Below are positions 25,709 to 34,520 of a stretch of DNA of 64,000 nt, piece after piece. The translations under genes were made by a program, and so were the position numbers. Position 1 is the first letter of the stretch, and every line of letters begins with the position of its first letter. The DNA is from Cohnella zeiphila (GTDB taxonomy: Bacteria > Bacillota > Bacilli > Paenibacillales > Paenibacillaceae), in the NCBI RefSeq assembly GCF_014212055.1, contig NZ_JACJVO010000027.1, positions 1 through 64,000 on the forward strand. The letters are read 5' to 3'. Under the pieces are notes generated by a model, which worked only from the letters and a program-made list of their open reading frames with translations, was not told where the DNA came from and ran no database searches.

Positions 25709-27379
25709 ATGTACCGGCTGGTAATTGTCGATGATGAGCCGATCATCGTCGAAGGCTTAAGCGAGCTATTCTTGCAGCCCCACTATCCGCTCGAGGTTTA
25801 TCAGGCGTTCGACGGACTGGAAGCGCTGGCGATCGCGCGGAAGCTGCGCATCGACATACTGCTGACGGATATCGAGATGCCGGAGATGAACGGCATCGAG
25901 CTGCAGAAGGAGGTGCTGCGCCTCTGGCCGCGCTGCAAGTCGATTTTCCTGACGGGCTATAACGAGTTCGACTATATCAAGTCGTCCATTCGCGCGGGAG
26001 CGATCGATTACGTGTTGAAGACGGAAGGAGACGATCCGATCGTCGCCTCCGTCGAGAAGGCGATTCGCGTCATTGCCGAGGAAGTGAACTACGAAGGGCT
26101 GATTGAAAGCGCTCGCTCATCGCTTAAGCTGGCGCTGCCGGCGCTCCGCAAGGAGTATTTGACCGGGCTGCTGGAAGGGGAAGCGTCGTCGCCCGCCGCC
26201 CGGAAGGAGCGGTTCGTGCAGTTGGAAGTGCCGCTCGATCCCGACTTGCCGGTCGTCATGGCCGTCGGCCGGATCGACCGTTGGCGCGAGGATATGACGG
26301 GAGGCGATAAGGCGCTGTTCGCTTATTCGATTAACAACATCTTGGAAGAATTCGTCGCGCAGGAATTCGAACTGACGCATTTCAGAGGCGATCACGAACG
26401 ACTGATCTGGCTGCTGCAGCCGAAGACGGAGTCGGGGTATCGCCAGGCGATCGCAGGCAAGCCGCCGCTGCGCACAGATGCCGACGCGGATGACCAACCG
26501 GAAGCCGACCTGCACGCTTACTTGCTTGGGATGCTCGAATCCGTGCAAACCGCCTGCAGCCGTTACTTGAAGCTCGCTTGCTCGTTCGTCGTCTCCAGCG
26601 GGCCGTTCGAATGGGACGCGCTCGCGTCCAAATACGAGCGGCTGTCGCAGCTGTTCGGCCGCGGGCTCGGACTCGGCAGCCAGATGCTGCTGTCGGACGG
26701 CCGGGCGAAGGCGAGCGGGGACGAGCAGAGGCGAAGCAAGGTCAAGCGCATCCGGCTGCTCGACCAATATTTGATGCAGAAGGAACGGGTAAAATTCGGG
26801 CAGCTGTTCGACGAGATTTCGGAGGCCGTCGGAGAGCCGGCGACTCTGGAGGCGGGCTTGCCGCTCGAAGTGTTCTACGAGCTGTCCGCGATCTTCATCC
26901 CGCATTTGAATCGGTTCGAAGCGCTCGGCGCGTCAGGCGGTATCCCGGGCAAGCTGTTCTCTATCCGCGAGCATCGTTCGTGGAGGGAGGCTTCCGACTT
27001 TTTCCGCGAGCTGGCGGATTTGCTGTTCGAGCGTATGGAAGGAGGCAGCGAGCAGGAGACGAGCGAAGTCGTCGAGCAGATTCATCGGTTTGTGGAGGAG
27101 AATATCGAGGGGGACCTGTCGCTGAACCGTCTGGCCGAGCACGTCTTTTTGACGCCTTTTTACCTCTCCAGATTGTATAAACAGAAGACGGGCCATAGCA
27201 TCAGCGACTACATCACGAGGACGAGAATCGAGAGGGCGAAACGGCTGCTCGGCGAGAGCGCGCTTAAGATTCACGAGGTCGGCATGCGGATCGGGTACGA
27301 TTCGGCGTCCTATTTCACTCGTTTTTTCAAAAAAGCGACGTTATTGACCCCTCAGGAATACCGCGATTCGCTCAAGTAG
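25709..27379 (+). CDS. Response regulator with AraC-type DNA-binding domain (YesN type)
   Basis: A 556-residue regulator. The receiver domain (1-~120) has the acidic pair D8-D9, phosphoacceptor D54 in LLTDIEMPEMNG, T82 and K104. A long helical middle region follows, and the C-terminal ~100 residues are the double HTH of AraC proteins: DLSLNRLAEHVFLTPFYLSR and HEVGMRIGYDSASYFTRFFK then LTPQEYR. ATG 25709 is preferred over GTG 25700 from the spacing of AAGGAG. Phosphorylated by the upstream YesM-type kinase, it should activate the following ABC importer and polysaccharide genes. Confidence 0.93.
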   Translation: MYRLVIVDDEPIIVEGLSELFLQPHYPLEVYQAFDGLEALAIARKLRIDILLTDIEMPEMNGIELQKEVLRLWPRCKSIFLTGYNEFDYIKSSIRAGAIDYVLKTEGDDPIVASVEKAIRVIAEEVNYEGLIESARSSLKLALPALRKEYLTGLLEGEASSPAARKERFVQLEVPLDPDLPVVMAVGRIDRWREDMTGGDKALFAYSINNILEEFVAQEFELTHFRGDHERLIWLLQPKTESGYRQAIAGKPPLRTDADADDQPEADLHAYLLGMLESVQTACSRYLKLACSFVVSSGPFEWDALASKYERLSQLFGRGLGLGSQMLLSDGRAKASGDEQRRSKVKRIRLLDQYLMQKERVKFGQLFDEISEAVGEPATLEAGLPLEVFYELSAIFIPHLNRFEALGASGGIPGKLFSIREHRSWREASDFFRELADLLFERMEGGSEQETSEVVEQIHRFVEENIEGDLSLNRLAEHVFLTPFYLSRLYKQKTGHSISDYITRTRIERAKRLLGESALKIHEVGMRIGYDSASYFTRFFKKATLLTPQEYRDSLK

Positions 27380-27397
27380 ATATAAAAGGATAAGGAA

Positions 27398-27411
27398 TGT
27401 AATCGGTTTAA
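27398..27411 (+). promoter_or_regulatory. cre-like site (CcpA) before the binding-protein gene
   Basis: TGTAATCGGTTTAA fits the catabolite-responsive consensus TGWAANCGNTNWCA with one mismatch. Its position, 75-90 bp before the lipoprotein start, would allow glucose repression of the importer. A match of this length can occur by chance. Confidence 0.35.
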
Positions 27412-27485
27412 TATATTCACCGTATCGAATGGACTTCATAATGAAAGCGTACCACATTAAGGGAAGATACAGGGGAGGCAAGCAG

Positions 27486-29237
27486 ATGGTGTCGACAAAA
27501 ACGAAAGCGAAAGCGAGAGGCTCGGCAATCCTCTCCTTTCTGCTTATCATGACAACGGTAACAGCTTGCACGAACAGCAACGACGGCAACAGCTCGCCAA
27601 GCGCATCGACTAGCGCATCGCCAAGCGAAAGCGGAAGCGAAAGCCCGGCGGCTTCGTCGGCAGGATCCGGTCCGAGCGGTCAGACCGGCAAATACGATCC
27701 TCCGATCGAAGTGACGACCGTGCGCTCCGTCAATGCGGCCGCTGAACTTGCGCCCGGCGAAACGTTCGACACGAACATTTGGACCAAAACGTTTGAAAGC
27801 GATCTCGGCATTAAGGTGAAGAACCTCTGGAAAGTAAACGCGGAGCAGTATCAGAACAAGATCGCCGTAACGATGGCTTCGGGCGATATGCCTGACTTCA
27901 TGAATGTGGACGCTCAGCAGTTCCAGATCCTCGTAGAAGCCGGCACGATCGCGGATCTGACCGATGTCTACGATAAGTACGCTTCCGATCTGACGAAGAG
28001 CTCGTTCGAAGGAAGCAACGACCTGCGTCTCAAGGCGGCGACGATAGACGGCAAGCTCATGGGGATTCCGGCAGACGGCGGAGAATCCGCCGATACCCAT
28101 CTCATCTATATTCGCAAAGACTGGCTTGACAATCTGGGGCTTCAGCCGCCGAAAACGATGGACGATGTCATCGATATCGCCCTGGCGTTCACGAAGAACG
28201 ACCCGGACAAGAACGGCAAGAACGATACGTACGGATTAAGTCTTGACTATAATTTGTTCAACGGCTGGTCCGGTCTTGACGGCTTCTTCAACGGCTATCA
28301 CGCTTACCCGTTCAACCCGACCAAGGGTACCGGCACGAATCTGAACTTCATCAAAGGCGCGGACGGCAAGGTTCAGTGGGCCGACGTTCAACCGGAAGTG
28401 AAGACCGCTCTCGGCAAGCTGGCCGACTTGTTCAAGCAAGGCGCGATCTACCCGGAATTCAGCGTCATCGACGGCATCAAGTCCGGAGAACTCGCTACGT
28501 CCGGTAAAGTCGGAATGACGTTCGGTTCCTTCTTTGTGCCGACATGGCCGATCAACAATATGTACAAAGACGTTCCGGGTTCGGATTGGGGCATCTATCC
28601 GCTCGTATCGTCCGACGATCAGCCGGTGCTCGCGCAAAGCACGACCGGATTGCCTTCGCACTACTTTGTCGTAAACAAGAAGTCCGCGCATCCGGAAGCT
28701 CCGTTCCTGCTGCTCAACACGTACATGGAGAAGCTCTACGGACACTTCGATAAGAATTATCATACCGTCACTGTGGACGGCAAAGACTACGGCGAATTCG
28801 GACTTGCGCCGATCAACGGAGGCTTGCCCGGCAACAATCCGAGGGCGGCCGCCGCGGTTCAGGCCGCGATGAAATCCGGCGACACGTCGGCGCTGAACGA
28901 TGAACAGAAGCAATACTACGATCAAGTGGCCAAATTCAAGGCCGGCGACAAGACGATGTGGGCAGCTGACAAACTGTGGGCGGAGGGCGGCGTATTCGAC
29001 CTCCAAGGCCAATATATAAACAACAACCGGATTTTCACATCGGCGTTTGTTGGCAATCCGACTCCGACGATGGTCGCGAAAGGTCCGTCGCTTCGCGACG
29101 AAGAAGTCAAGATGATGACTTCGATCATCATGGGCACCAAGCCGCTCGACTACTTCGACGAATGGGCAAAAAACTGGTTGGCATCCGGCGGTCAGGATAT
29201 TCTCGACGAAGTCAACGCTAGCGGTCAGATTCAATAA
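27486..29237 (+). CDS. Extracellular sugar-binding lipoprotein of an ABC importer
   Basis: A 583-residue family-1-like solute-binding protein. The signal sequence ends in the lipobox V-T-A-C28, after which the lipid-anchored protein starts with a Ser/Gly-rich tether (~30-65). The mature part has the usual segments of LplA/YtcQ-like binding proteins, e.g. IYIRKDWLDNLGLQPPKTMDD and then DPDKNGKNDTYGL, a calcium-binding-like loop common in these proteins. ATG 27486 has GGGGAGG 7 nt upstream; the longer frame is leader. It delivers an oligosaccharide, probably uronate-containing, to the two permeases that follow. A hairpin downstream may keep its mRNA more abundant than theirs. Confidence 0.92.
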   Translation: MVSTKTKAKARGSAILSFLLIMTTVTACTNSNDGNSSPSASTSASPSESGSESPAASSAGSGPSGQTGKYDPPIEVTTVRSVNAAAELAPGETFDTNIWTKTFESDLGIKVKNLWKVNAEQYQNKIAVTMASGDMPDFMNVDAQQFQILVEAGTIADLTDVYDKYASDLTKSSFEGSNDLRLKAATIDGKLMGIPADGGESADTHLIYIRKDWLDNLGLQPPKTMDDVIDIALAFTKNDPDKNGKNDTYGLSLDYNLFNGWSGLDGFFNGYHAYPFNPTKGTGTNLNFIKGADGKVQWADVQPEVKTALGKLADLFKQGAIYPEFSVIDGIKSGELATSGKVGMTFGSFFVPTWPINNMYKDVPGSDWGIYPLVSSDDQPVLAQSTTGLPSHYFVVNKKSAHPEAPFLLLNTYMEKLYGHFDKNYHTVTVDGKDYGEFGLAPINGGLPGNNPRAAAAVQAAMKSGDTSALNDEQKQYYDQVAKFKAGDKTMWAADKLWAEGGVFDLQGQYINNNRIFTSAFVGNPTPTMVAKGPSLRDEEVKMMTSIIMGTKPLDYFDEWAKNWLASGGQDILDEVNASGQIQ

Positions 29238-29247
29238 GAAGGAAAGA

Positions 29248-29285
29248 GGGGGTAGGGGCTAGCCACTAGCCGCTATCCCCCCTTT
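29248..29285 (+). other. Intercistronic hairpin after the binding-protein gene
   Basis: A two-level stem: GGGGGTAG (29248-29255) with CTATCCCC (29273-29280), and inside it GGCTAG/CTAGCC around CCA, followed by TTT at 29283-29285. The position between a binding protein and its permeases suits partial termination or 3'-end protection. Confidence 0.6.
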
Positions 29286-29309
29286 GCATCATGGCAGGAG
29301 GGAAATCCA

Positions 29310-30209
29310 TTGAGCCGCAGAAATTGGAGACTGGAATGGCCGCTGCACCTTATGCTGGTGCCGGGTATCCTCATTGTGCTGCTGTTCAGCTACGGCCCGA
29401 TGTTCGGCATCGTCATCGCCTTTGAAAATTTTATCCCGGTTAAAGGGATATTTCATTCTCAGTGGGTCGGACTCGAACATTTCAAGTATATCTATCACTT
29501 GTCCGAGACAAGGGAAGTTCTGCGGAATACGGTATTTATCGCGTTCTTGAAGATTATCGGCGGACTCATCGCGCCGCTTGTCACCGCGCTTCTGCTGAAT
29601 GAGATCGTGAAGAAGATCTTCAAGCGTACCATCCAAACGATTATCTATATGCCGCACTTCATATCCTGGGTCATCATGGCCGGCATCTTGCTTGACGTGC
29701 TCTCTCCGACATCCGGGATCGTGAATCAATTCATCGCGTGGCTCGGATTCGAAAAGGTGTTCTTCCTCGGCAATGACAAATGGTTCCCTTATGTGTTGGT
29801 CGTGACCGACGTATTGAAGGAATTCGGTTTCGGAACGGTTGTCTATTTGGCTGCCATCACGGCCGTAAATCCATCCTTGTACGAAGCAGCCGTCCTGGAC
29901 GGAGCGAACCGCTGGAAACAAACGCTTAACGTGACGATTCCCGCGATCATTCCGATTACGATTTTGCTTACGACGCTCGCGCTCGGCAACGTGCTGAATG
30001 CCGGCTTCGACCAGGTCTTCAACCTGTATAACCCATCGGTCTATTCGACCGGCGACATTCTCGATACTTACGTCTACCGGATCGGTCTGGCCAGCGCTCA
30101 ATATGGCGTGGCGACCGCCGTCGGACTGTTCAAGTCGGTGATATCGCTCGTCCTGATTTCGCTGTCTTACTTCCTGGCCTATCGTTTCGCAAATTATCGC
30201 ATTTTCTGA
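29310..30209 (+). CDS. ABC importer permease, LplB type
   Basis: A 299-residue inner-membrane permease with six predicted helices. The opening WPLHLMLVPGILIVLLFSYG and PMFGIVIAFENF are typical of LplB/YtcO-like sugar permeases, and the EAA loop that contacts the ATPase reads EAAVLDGANRWKQTLNVTIP (~residue 191). Start TTG 29310 follows AGGAGGG. No ATPase gene is present in the cluster, so it probably uses a shared MsmK-like ATPase elsewhere (known for this transporter class). Pairs with the next permease. Confidence 0.92.
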   Translation: MSRRNWRLEWPLHLMLVPGILIVLLFSYGPMFGIVIAFENFIPVKGIFHSQWVGLEHFKYIYHLSETREVLRNTVFIAFLKIIGGLIAPLVTALLLNEIVKKIFKRTIQTIIYMPHFISWVIMAGILLDVLSPTSGIVNQFIAWLGFEKVFFLGNDKWFPYVLVVTDVLKEFGFGTVVYLAAITAVNPSLYEAAVLDGANRWKQTLNVTIPAIIPITILLTTLALGNVLNAGFDQVFNLYNPSVYSTGDILDTYVYRIGLASAQYGVATAVGLFKSVISLVLISLSYFLAYRFANYRIF

Positions 30210-30230
30210 CCAGCCGCAAGGAGGATTGTC

Positions 30231-31118
30231 ATGGTTCAACACTACTCATGGAGTCGCAAGCTGTTCGTTGTTTTCAACTATACCTTCCTTGCGGTTTTGT
30301 CTCTGATAAGCATTCTGCCCTTGATTAATGTCTTCTCGGTCTCCTTAAGCTCAGCCGCCGCGGTTGAAGCGGGCAAAGTTACGCTATGGCCGGTCGACTT
30401 CTCATGGAAGGCCTACGAGTTCGTCGCGAAAAAGCACGAGTTCCTGGTCTCGATGGGCATCTCCGTAGAGCGCGTGCTGCTGGGCGTCAGCCTTAACATG
30501 CTGCTAACGGTGCTTACGGCCTACCCGCTGTCCAAGGAAGCGGCGAATCTGAAGTTCCGAACGGGATATGCCTGGTTCTTCGTCTTCACGATGCTGTTCT
30601 CCGGCGGATTAATACCGTCTTATATGGTCGTGCGAAATTTGCACCTGCTCGACAGCATCTGGGCGCTTGTGCTGCCGGGAGCGCTGCCTATCTTTAACGT
30701 AATCTTGATGCTCAACTTCTTCCGAGGCTTGCCGAAGGAACTGTCGGAGTCGGCGTTCATCGACGGCGCCGGACATTGGCAGACGCTCTGGCGGATCATC
30801 ATCCCGCTCTCGATGCCCTCGATTGCTACCGTTACGCTGTTCGCGATCGTCTCGCACTGGAACGAATGGTTCAATGGGCTCATCTATATGAACGATCCGA
30901 TCCATTATCCGCTTGCCAGCTACTTGCAGACGATCGTCGTCCGCATGGATATGTCCTCCATATCCGACCCCGCGATGCTGTTGTTGTTATCGAAGCTGAA
31001 CGATCGGTCGGTGCGCGCGGCGCAAATTTTTCTCGGCATGGTGCCGGTGCTGTGCGTATATCCGTTCCTGCAGCGGTACTTCATGAGCGGCATGACGCTC
31101 GGAAGTGTCAAGGAATAA
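30231..31118 (+). CDS. ABC importer permease, YtcP/YesQ type
   Basis: A 295-residue permease with six helices, the usual partner of LplB-type proteins. It begins with a helix containing FLAVLSLISILPLINVFSVS, has the EAA loop ESAFIDGAGHWQTLWRIIIP (~residue 184), and ends FMSGMTLGSVKE, the conserved C-terminus of this family. AAGGAGG precedes ATG 30231, 21 bp after the first permease. Together with the lipoprotein it imports the oligosaccharide released by the surface enzyme (inferred from the operon). Confidence 0.92.
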   Translation: MVQHYSWSRKLFVVFNYTFLAVLSLISILPLINVFSVSLSSAAAVEAGKVTLWPVDFSWKAYEFVAKKHEFLVSMGISVERVLLGVSLNMLLTVLTAYPLSKEAANLKFRTGYAWFFVFTMLFSGGLIPSYMVVRNLHLLDSIWALVLPGALPIFNVILMLNFFRGLPKELSESAFIDGAGHWQTLWRIIIPLSMPSIATVTLFAIVSHWNEWFNGLIYMNDPIHYPLASYLQTIVVRMDMSSISDPAMLLLLSKLNDRSVRAAQIFLGMVPVLCVYPFLQRYFMSGMTLGSVKE

Positions 31119-31227
31119 AGCGTTGTCCGACAAGCCGTCCAGTTCTTCGGAGCAGGGCGGTTTGCTAACAGAAATTCTCTTGTAGTGCCGCGGAAACAGG
31201 CATCCGAGATTGGGAGGAGAATGAACG

Positions 31228-33120
31228 ATGTTATATGAACGTTACGGCTCGGCACGTCTTGAGGAGCTTGGCTTTGGCGACGGTCCCTACGCGCCGTTCC
31301 CGAAGGCGGAAGACCGTGCAGCCTGGAGATCGATCTCATCCGAGAAAAGAGAGAGTTGGCTGCGGCTTACGGAGCGTTATGCGGATTACGGGTGGCCGGT
31401 GCTTAGGGTATCGGACTATCGCGCCTATTGGACGAGCGGCGACTTGTCGCGCCTCAGTCTCGCCTACTTCGAACGGAGAAGCGTGCTCGGCATTCTCGTG
31501 ATCGCCGAATGCATGGAAGGCGAGGGCAAATACTTAGATCAAATTTTAAACGGGATTTTCGCCATCTGCGAGGAGACGACCTGGGTGTTCCCGGGCCATC
31601 GCAGCCATTGGAAGGAATTCGATAAGGAAGAGAGCATCCCGAGCGAGACGGAATTCGGAGTCGAGCTGGCCACCGTGGAAACGGCGCGGCTGCTGCTATG
31701 GACCCGCTATTTGCTCGGAAGCAAGTTTGACGCGATCAGCCCGCGATTGAACGAGCGAATCGTCAGGGAGACGAAGGACCGGATGCTGAAGCCTTACCTC
31801 GAACACGACGATTACTGGTGGCAAGGCTTCACCCCAGGCGAACGGGTCAACAACTGGAATCCGTGGTGCAACGGCCCGGTGCTGGCAGGATTCCTGCTTA
31901 TCGAGGAGGACCCGGACATCAGAAAAGCGGGAATTGCCAAGGTGATGCGAAGCCTCGACGCGTTCATCGCGACTTATCCGGCCGACGGCTGCTGCGACGA
32001 AGGACCGTCTTATTGGAGCGCGGCGGCGGGCGGCTTGTATGAATGTCTGGAGATGCTGTCGCTGGCTTCACAAGGACGTTTCGACATTTTCGGAGAGCAG
32101 ATCGTTAAGGATATTGGCGCGTATATGCCCAAAGTACACATTCATGGCGATTATTACGTCGCTTTCGCCGATTGCGACGCAAAGGCGAGCCCGGGAGGCG
32201 GGGGCGTGTATCGTTACGGCCTTAGCACGGGGGATGAGTCGCTCGTCCGTCTCGGCGCCAGTTTGCCGCCAAGCGGCGATCCGAGTACGCGCATCTGGTT
32301 TAACTTGTACGGCTATACGCGGGATTTGTTCGTCGAGAAGGAGAGGCTTGCGCAGAGAATGAAGGCGCCTTATATGCGGGATGCCTGGTTTGGCGTTACC
32401 CAAGTGATGACCGCCAGGGAGCGGGAAGGCACCGAGCAAGGCTTGTACGTCGCAGCCAAAGGCGGCAACAACGAAGAGGCGCACAACCATAACGACGTCG
32501 GCAGCTTCCTCGTGTTCGCCGACGGCTATCCGCTGCTCGTCGATCTAGGCACTGAGGAATACAAGGCGCAGACGTTCAGCTCGCGGCGCTATGAGCTTTG
32601 GTATTTGCAGTCGCAGTACCATAACCTGCCGACGGTGCGAGGCGTGCTGCAGCGCAACGGCGGCCGATACAAGGCGCGCGGCGCGGCGTATGCGCAGCAA
32701 GACGGCCGATCCGAGCTAAAGATGGACATCGCGAACGCATATCCGGAGGAAGCCGGCATCGCGAGCTGGGAGCGCACGGTGCGGCTGGACCGGGACGGCG
32801 TCGCCGCGGTGACGGTGACCGACGCGTTCGCCATGAAGGACGAGGCTCCGGCGGAAATGTTCCATTCGTTGGTTACACCTTGCGAGACTATAATCGGGGG
32901 CGAGGGCAGCGGCGAGATCCGGCTGACTTACGCGCCTGGCAAGCAGGCGCTCATCCGTTACGACGCCGAGCATCTTCGCACGCGAATCGAGAAGATCGAG
33001 CACATGGAAAGCCGCTTGAGAAGAAACTGGGGCGACCGCATGTATCGCATCGTGCTGGAGGAACGGCAGCCGGTCGCTGCCGGCGAGAGAACGATCGCCG
33101 TTACGCTCGATCGCGGCTAG
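31228..33120 (+). CDS. Heparinase II/III family protein (polysaccharide lyase-like)
   Basis: A 630-residue protein with no signal peptide, so it works on imported oligomers. The N-terminal (alpha/alpha) toroid includes NNWNPWCNGPVLAGFLLIEE and DGCCDEGPSYWSAAAGGLYE, where family members keep a catalytic Asn/His/Tyr region; the C-terminal beta-sandwich has NNEEAHNHNDVGSFLVFADG, the conserved heparinase II/III signature. These enzymes cleave uronate glycosides by beta-elimination. The substrate could be an alginate- or glycosaminoglycan-like polymer and is not fixed by sequence. GGGAGG precedes ATG 31228. It follows the importer by 109 bp. Confidence 0.88.
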   Translation: MLYERYGSARLEELGFGDGPYAPFPKAEDRAAWRSISSEKRESWLRLTERYADYGWPVLRVSDYRAYWTSGDLSRLSLAYFERRSVLGILVIAECMEGEGKYLDQILNGIFAICEETTWVFPGHRSHWKEFDKEESIPSETEFGVELATVETARLLLWTRYLLGSKFDAISPRLNERIVRETKDRMLKPYLEHDDYWWQGFTPGERVNNWNPWCNGPVLAGFLLIEEDPDIRKAGIAKVMRSLDAFIATYPADGCCDEGPSYWSAAAGGLYECLEMLSLASQGRFDIFGEQIVKDIGAYMPKVHIHGDYYVAFADCDAKASPGGGGVYRYGLSTGDESLVRLGASLPPSGDPSTRIWFNLYGYTRDLFVEKERLAQRMKAPYMRDAWFGVTQVMTAREREGTEQGLYVAAKGGNNEEAHNHNDVGSFLVFADGYPLLVDLGTEEYKAQTFSSRRYELWYLQSQYHNLPTVRGVLQRNGGRYKARGAAYAQQDGRSELKMDIANAYPEEAGIASWERTVRLDRDGVAAVTVTDAFAMKDEAPAEMFHSLVTPCETIIGGEGSGEIRLTYAPGKQALIRYDAEHLRTRIEKIEHMESRLRRNWGDRMYRIVLEERQPVAAGERTIAVTLDRG

Positions 33121-33175
33121 CGCCCGGCACCTGGCTGACCGACACAACAACGAGGCAAAGGGAGAGCGATAAAAG

Positions 33176-34318
33176 ATGAGCGCACTGAACGATATTTACA
33201 AGATCAAGGACGGCATTCGGACCAAACGGATATCGAGCTACGACCGCACGGGGGGCAACCAGGATTGCGTAACGATTCAGGCGGGCGAGACGGCCGTGCT
33301 GGCGGACATTCCCGGCGCGGGCATCATCAAGCATATTTGGATTACGGTCAACACTCTTGACAAGATGATTCGCCGCAATGCCGTGCTGCGCATGTATTGG
33401 GACGGAGAAACCGAGCCGAGCGTAGAGGCGCCTCTCGGCGACTTCTTCGGCCAAGGCTGGAGCGAAGAGTACCATTACATCTCTCTGCCGCTGGCGGCGG
33501 CACCTTCCGAGGGAAAAGCGCTGAACTGCTATTTCCCGATGCCTTTCGGCACCGGCGCGCGGATTACGCTGCAGAACGAGTCCGACGAACCGATCCGGTC
33601 GTTCTATTACTACATCGACTATGAGGAGCACCGCGAGGTGCCGGCTTCGATGGGCCGCTTCCACGCCTGGTGGAATCGCGAGTTGACCGAGGTGCATCCG
33701 GAAGCCGGGGAGACGGAATGGAGCGTCGTGGCTCAAGAAGGCAAAAATCCGAGCGACAAGAACAACTACCTGTTCGCAGATATCGAAGGCAAAGGCCACT
33801 TCGTCGGTGTTAACTACTTCGTAGAAAATCCGGGTCCGATGTGGTACGGAGAAGGCGATGACATGTGGCTCGTCGACGGCGAAGATTGGCCGGGCTCGCT
33901 GCACGGCACGGGAACGGAAGACTTCTTCAACAGTTCATGGTGTCCGAACGAGGTTTATTTGCACCCGTATTTCGGCTATGCCCGCGTGCCGGATAAACCG
34001 GGTTGGATGGGCCGTACGCACTGCTACCGGTTCATGCTTGAGGATCCGGTCTACTTCGAAAAGTCGCTGCGCGCGAGTATCGAGCACGGACACGACAACA
34101 ATCTGACGCTCGATTTGTGCACCGTCTCCTACTGGTACCAGATGGAGCCGCATAAGGTATTCCCGGCTTTCCCGTCGAAGGAGAAGCGCCAGAACATGCC
34201 GGAAATAACGATGCGGGACGTCCACCTCTGGCGCCACGAATGGCGGCAGGCGCTCGGCGGCGGCACAAGGCTGTGGGGGAACGAACGGAAGGAGAAGCCT
34301 GCCAATGAGGGGAAATAA
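33176..34318 (+). CDS. GH172 family protein (DUF2961)
   Basis: A 380-residue DUF2961 protein, the family now classed as glycoside hydrolase 172 (arabinofuranosidase/difructose-dianhydride-type enzymes). It carries the typical KRISSYDRTGGNQDCVTI start, FPMPFGTGARITLQNES and the conserved GTGTEDFFNSSWCPNEVY, which holds the acidic residue region. It is cytoplasmic (no signal peptide). Beside the heparinase-like lyase it suggests a polymer with both uronic acids and arabino- or fructofuranosyl residues, which is inferred. AGGGAGAG precedes ATG 33176. Its 3' end meets the scar of an ABC-2 permease gene. Confidence 0.88.
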   Translation: MSALNDIYKIKDGIRTKRISSYDRTGGNQDCVTIQAGETAVLADIPGAGIIKHIWITVNTLDKMIRRNAVLRMYWDGETEPSVEAPLGDFFGQGWSEEYHYISLPLAAAPSEGKALNCYFPMPFGTGARITLQNESDEPIRSFYYYIDYEEHREVPASMGRFHAWWNRELTEVHPEAGETEWSVVAQEGKNPSDKNNYLFADIEGKGHFVGVNYFVENPGPMWYGEGDDMWLVDGEDWPGSLHGTGTEDFFNSSWCPNEVYLHPYFGYARVPDKPGWMGRTHCYRFMLEDPVYFEKSLRASIEHGHDNNLTLDLCTVSYWYQMEPHKVFPAFPSKEKRQNMPEITMRDVHLWRHEWRQALGGGTRLWGNERKEKPANEGK

Positions 34319-34325
34319 GACGTGA

Positions 34326-34520
34326 CCGGAGTTTGGGGCGGCCGCGGCGCTGGCATTAACGCGGGTCGCGGCGATTGCCGGACTGACCGGAAAAACGGTG
34401 GAAGGCGCAAGCGCCTTTTCCTATCCGCTGATCTTCCTGCCGTTCGTCAGCTCGGCCTTTGTGCCGACCGATTCGATGCCGAAGGTCGTTCGCGCCTTTG
34501 CCGAGAACCAGCCGGTAACG
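34326..34520 (+). pseudogene. ABC-2 type permease C-terminal fragment
   Basis: Between a stop at 34323 and about 34520 one frame reads VAAIAGLTGKTVEGASAFSY and then PLIFLPFVSSAFVPTDSMPK followed by VVRAFAENQPVT. This is the conserved late helix and loop of DrrB-like ABC-2 permeases. Both ends are missing. The fragment overlaps the antisense 3' end of the YheC-like gene, so the joint at about 34520 is a rearrangement boundary. Confidence 0.75.
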
